From Gammaproteobacteria bacterium (GTDB lineage: Bacteria > Pseudomonadota > Gammaproteobacteria > Arenicellales > Poriferihabitantaceae): a stretch of 64,000 bases of DNA. Position numbers and translations under genes: made by a program. Below the pieces are notes generated by a model. The model did not search any database and had not been told where the DNA came from. It saw only the letters and a program-made list of their open reading frames with translations. Where the stretch lies: the NCBI GenBank assembly GCA_024644945.1, contig JAHEGU010000007.1, positions 1 through 64,000 of the forward strand. Reading direction: 5' to 3'. The number at the start of each line of letters is the position of its first letter. Positions within the stretch are counted from its first letter, which is position 1. Shown one piece after another: positions 62,823 through 64,000 of the stretch.

Positions 62823-63434
62823 TCAAATCCGGTTGCTTTGACGCTGTTTTAATGTATCTTCGATCGCAGCCAATTGTTCCGGCGTATTAATGTTTGTGAA
62901 CATCTGTTCTTGATCCCTAAATTCGACGATGGAATAGGGGTGCTGCGCATACCATCTATCAATCTTGCGTTCGCCGCTTTTGAGGAAAGTGTGCATGCTC
63001 GGCAGCAACTGTAAATGCATCAGAGCGTATACCGGTTGTATCCGATCAGCATCGGCGGCAACAACAAGCTTTACAGACTGCTCCTCGGCGGCCTGCATCA
63101 TCCTGATAGCGTAATTTCCTGCGACAAAGGGACTATCACAAGGCACGGTCAGTAGCCACTCGTTATCGATTTTCGCGAGCGCGGCTGCCATGCCTGCCAG
63201 TGGTCCCTGGTAGTTTGAAAGAGAATCCGTGAAAACCGAATATCCGAGCTTGCCATACTGATCCAGGTTACGATTGGCATTGATCAGGATCTCTGACACT
63301 TGTTCGGAAAGTTGGGAGGCTATTCGAGCTACAATGGTTTTTCCGGCAACCTCTATTAGTCCTTTGTCCTGACCACCCATCCGGGTCGCGCGACCTCCCG
63401 CTAGAACTACCGCTGTAACATTGTCGGCTTTCAT
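62823..63434 (-). CDS. mobA: Molybdenum cofactor guanylyltransferase
   Basis: It attaches GMP to molybdopterin to form the guanine dinucleotide cofactor. The nucleotide-binding start LAGGRATRMGGQDKGLIEV is complete and TVPCDSPFV carries the metal aspartate. Its 203 residues are normal. The bis-MGD enzyme encoded by the soeA-like gene in this window would need this product. The start lies 3 bases after the ppc stop on the same strand. Confidence 0.94.
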   Translation of the reverse strand: MKADNVTAVVLAGGRATRMGGQDKGLIEVAGKTIVARIASQLSEQVSEILINANRNLDQYGKLGYSVFTDSLSNYQGPLAGMAAALAKIDNEWLLTVPCDSPFVAGNYAIRMMQAAEEQSVKLVVAADADRIQPVYALMHLQLLPSMHTFLKSGERKIDRWYAQHPYSIVEFRDQEQMFTNINTPEQLAAIEDTLKQRQSNRI

Positions 63435-63437
63435 CGT

Positions 63438-64000
63438 CTAGCCGGTGTTCCGCATACCGGCTGCGATACCGTTGATCGCCACTAGCAGGGCGTCCAGCGC
63501 CTGCTCATCGTCACTTTTCCTTACTCTGGATAGCAGTTCTACCTGTAACAGGTTGAGTGGGTCGACATAAGTGTTGCGCACCTCCACCGAACGCCTCACT
63601 ACCGGTTGGGTTTCCAAGGGAATACTATGGCCAGTAACCGCCAGGGTCAATTCCATGGTCTGCTGATACATCCCTCTGAGCTCGTTCCCGAGTCCCTGAA
63701 GATGAGGAGGTACCAGCCTCGCGTCGTAGATCGCTGAGACGTTTGGGTCCGCTTTTGAGAACACCATTTCGATAGAGTCCATAGTGGCGCTGAAGAAAGG
63801 CCATTCGGCCTGCATCTGGTCAAGAATCGGTTTATCCCCCTGATCTATGGCATGCTTGAGGGCTGCGCCGACCCCTAACCATGCCGGCAACATCAGACGG
63901 GTCTGGGTCCAGGCGAATATCCATGGGATTGCCCGTAATGTCTCAATACCACCCCCTGGTTTACGCCGAGCCGGGCGACTACCGATTTTAAGGTTACCGA
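63438..64000 (-). CDS. ppc: Phosphoenolpyruvate carboxylase, C-terminal part (cut by window end)
   Basis: It adds bicarbonate to PEP to form oxaloacetate, refilling the TCA cycle. Only the C-terminal ~187 residues are in the window. They include GGGIETLRAIPWIFAWTQTR (visible near 63905-63970 on the minus strand), LMLPAWLGVGAAL and the conserved end VAINGIAAGMRNTG. The frame continues past 64000. It precedes mobA by 3 bases on the same strand. Confidence 0.93.
   Translation of the reverse strand, partial: GNLKIGSRPARRKPGGGIETLRAIPWIFAWTQTRLMLPAWLGVGAALKHAIDQGDKPILDQMQAEWPFFSATMDSIEMVFSKADPNVSAIYDARLVPPHLQGLGNELRGMYQQTMELTLAVTGHSIPLETQPVVRRSVEVRNTYVDPLNLLQVELLSRVRKSDDEQALDALLVAINGIAAGMRNTG

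Overview
The window reads as chromosome of a Gram-negative gammaproteobacterium of roughly balanced GC. The signs are lipid A/LPS genes (msbA, an lpxL-type acyltransferase, an O-antigen ligase), a PilVWXY1E minor-pilin operon, OxyR with the classical cysteine pair, class I fumarase, HtpX, TruD and a SoeABC-type molybdoenzyme. I cannot name the genus. No rRNA, tRNA, CRISPR array or intact transposon was seen.

Layout. Bases 1-3924 are the accessory-looking part: a repeat-rich non-coding stretch, a Fic-domain protein behind two palindromic operator-like sites, a membrane adenylate/guanylate cyclase, and two copies of a REP-like hairpin. Then come tadA, a Sco1-type copper chaperone and a potFGHI-type polyamine ABC transporter. 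Bases 9360-14112 hold the most unusual locus. One long ORF fuses a complete TetR/BetI-type regulator to a complete Rieske oxygenase. It is divergent from an FAD amine oxidase and shares with it a very short promoter region containing a perfect inverted repeat. A phosphoesterase-like gene and a frameshifted thioredoxin-like gene follow. Bases 14176-16128 carry DUF1801, sulfotransferase and isoprenylcysteine-methyltransferase-like genes; 16187-22206 the type IV pilus minor-pilin operon; 22301-25722 a secreted protein of unknown function, a class III aminotransferase and a gene split by an in-frame TGA.

Bases 26117-31031 are a soeABC-like respiratory sulfite dehydrogenase plus DUF2288; 31042-36333 an envelope block (msbA, lpxL, GT2, waaL-like); 36800-44609 an SLC13/TrkA-C permease, fumarase, a DUF349 protein and an MltD-like transglycosylase with LysM repeats. 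Bases 44628-53916 are mostly housekeeping genes (sulfurtransferase, truD, pyrF, FMN hydroxyacid dehydrogenase, AEC permease, peroxiredoxin, htpX, a Popeye-like protein, an enolase-superfamily enzyme). Bases 54013-61114 hold a cysteine-synthase-like enzyme, a broken SDR/flavin-oxidoreductase remnant, a rubrerythrin / Fe-S oxidoreductase / DUF3501 / oxyR operon with a recognisable OxyR box, and a Gfo/Idh-alaX pair. The window ends with a Mut7-C protein, an exported hypothetical, mobA and the C-terminal part of ppc.

How the genes may work together (inference). The Pot transporter, Rieske oxygenase and amine oxidase could form an amine import and oxidation unit whose regulator is built into the enzyme. 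The rbr-oxyR operon looks like a self-contained peroxide response. Three genes are broken by one lesion or junction each (13.7 kb, 25.27 kb, 55.7 kb); sequencing error has not been excluded for the first two.
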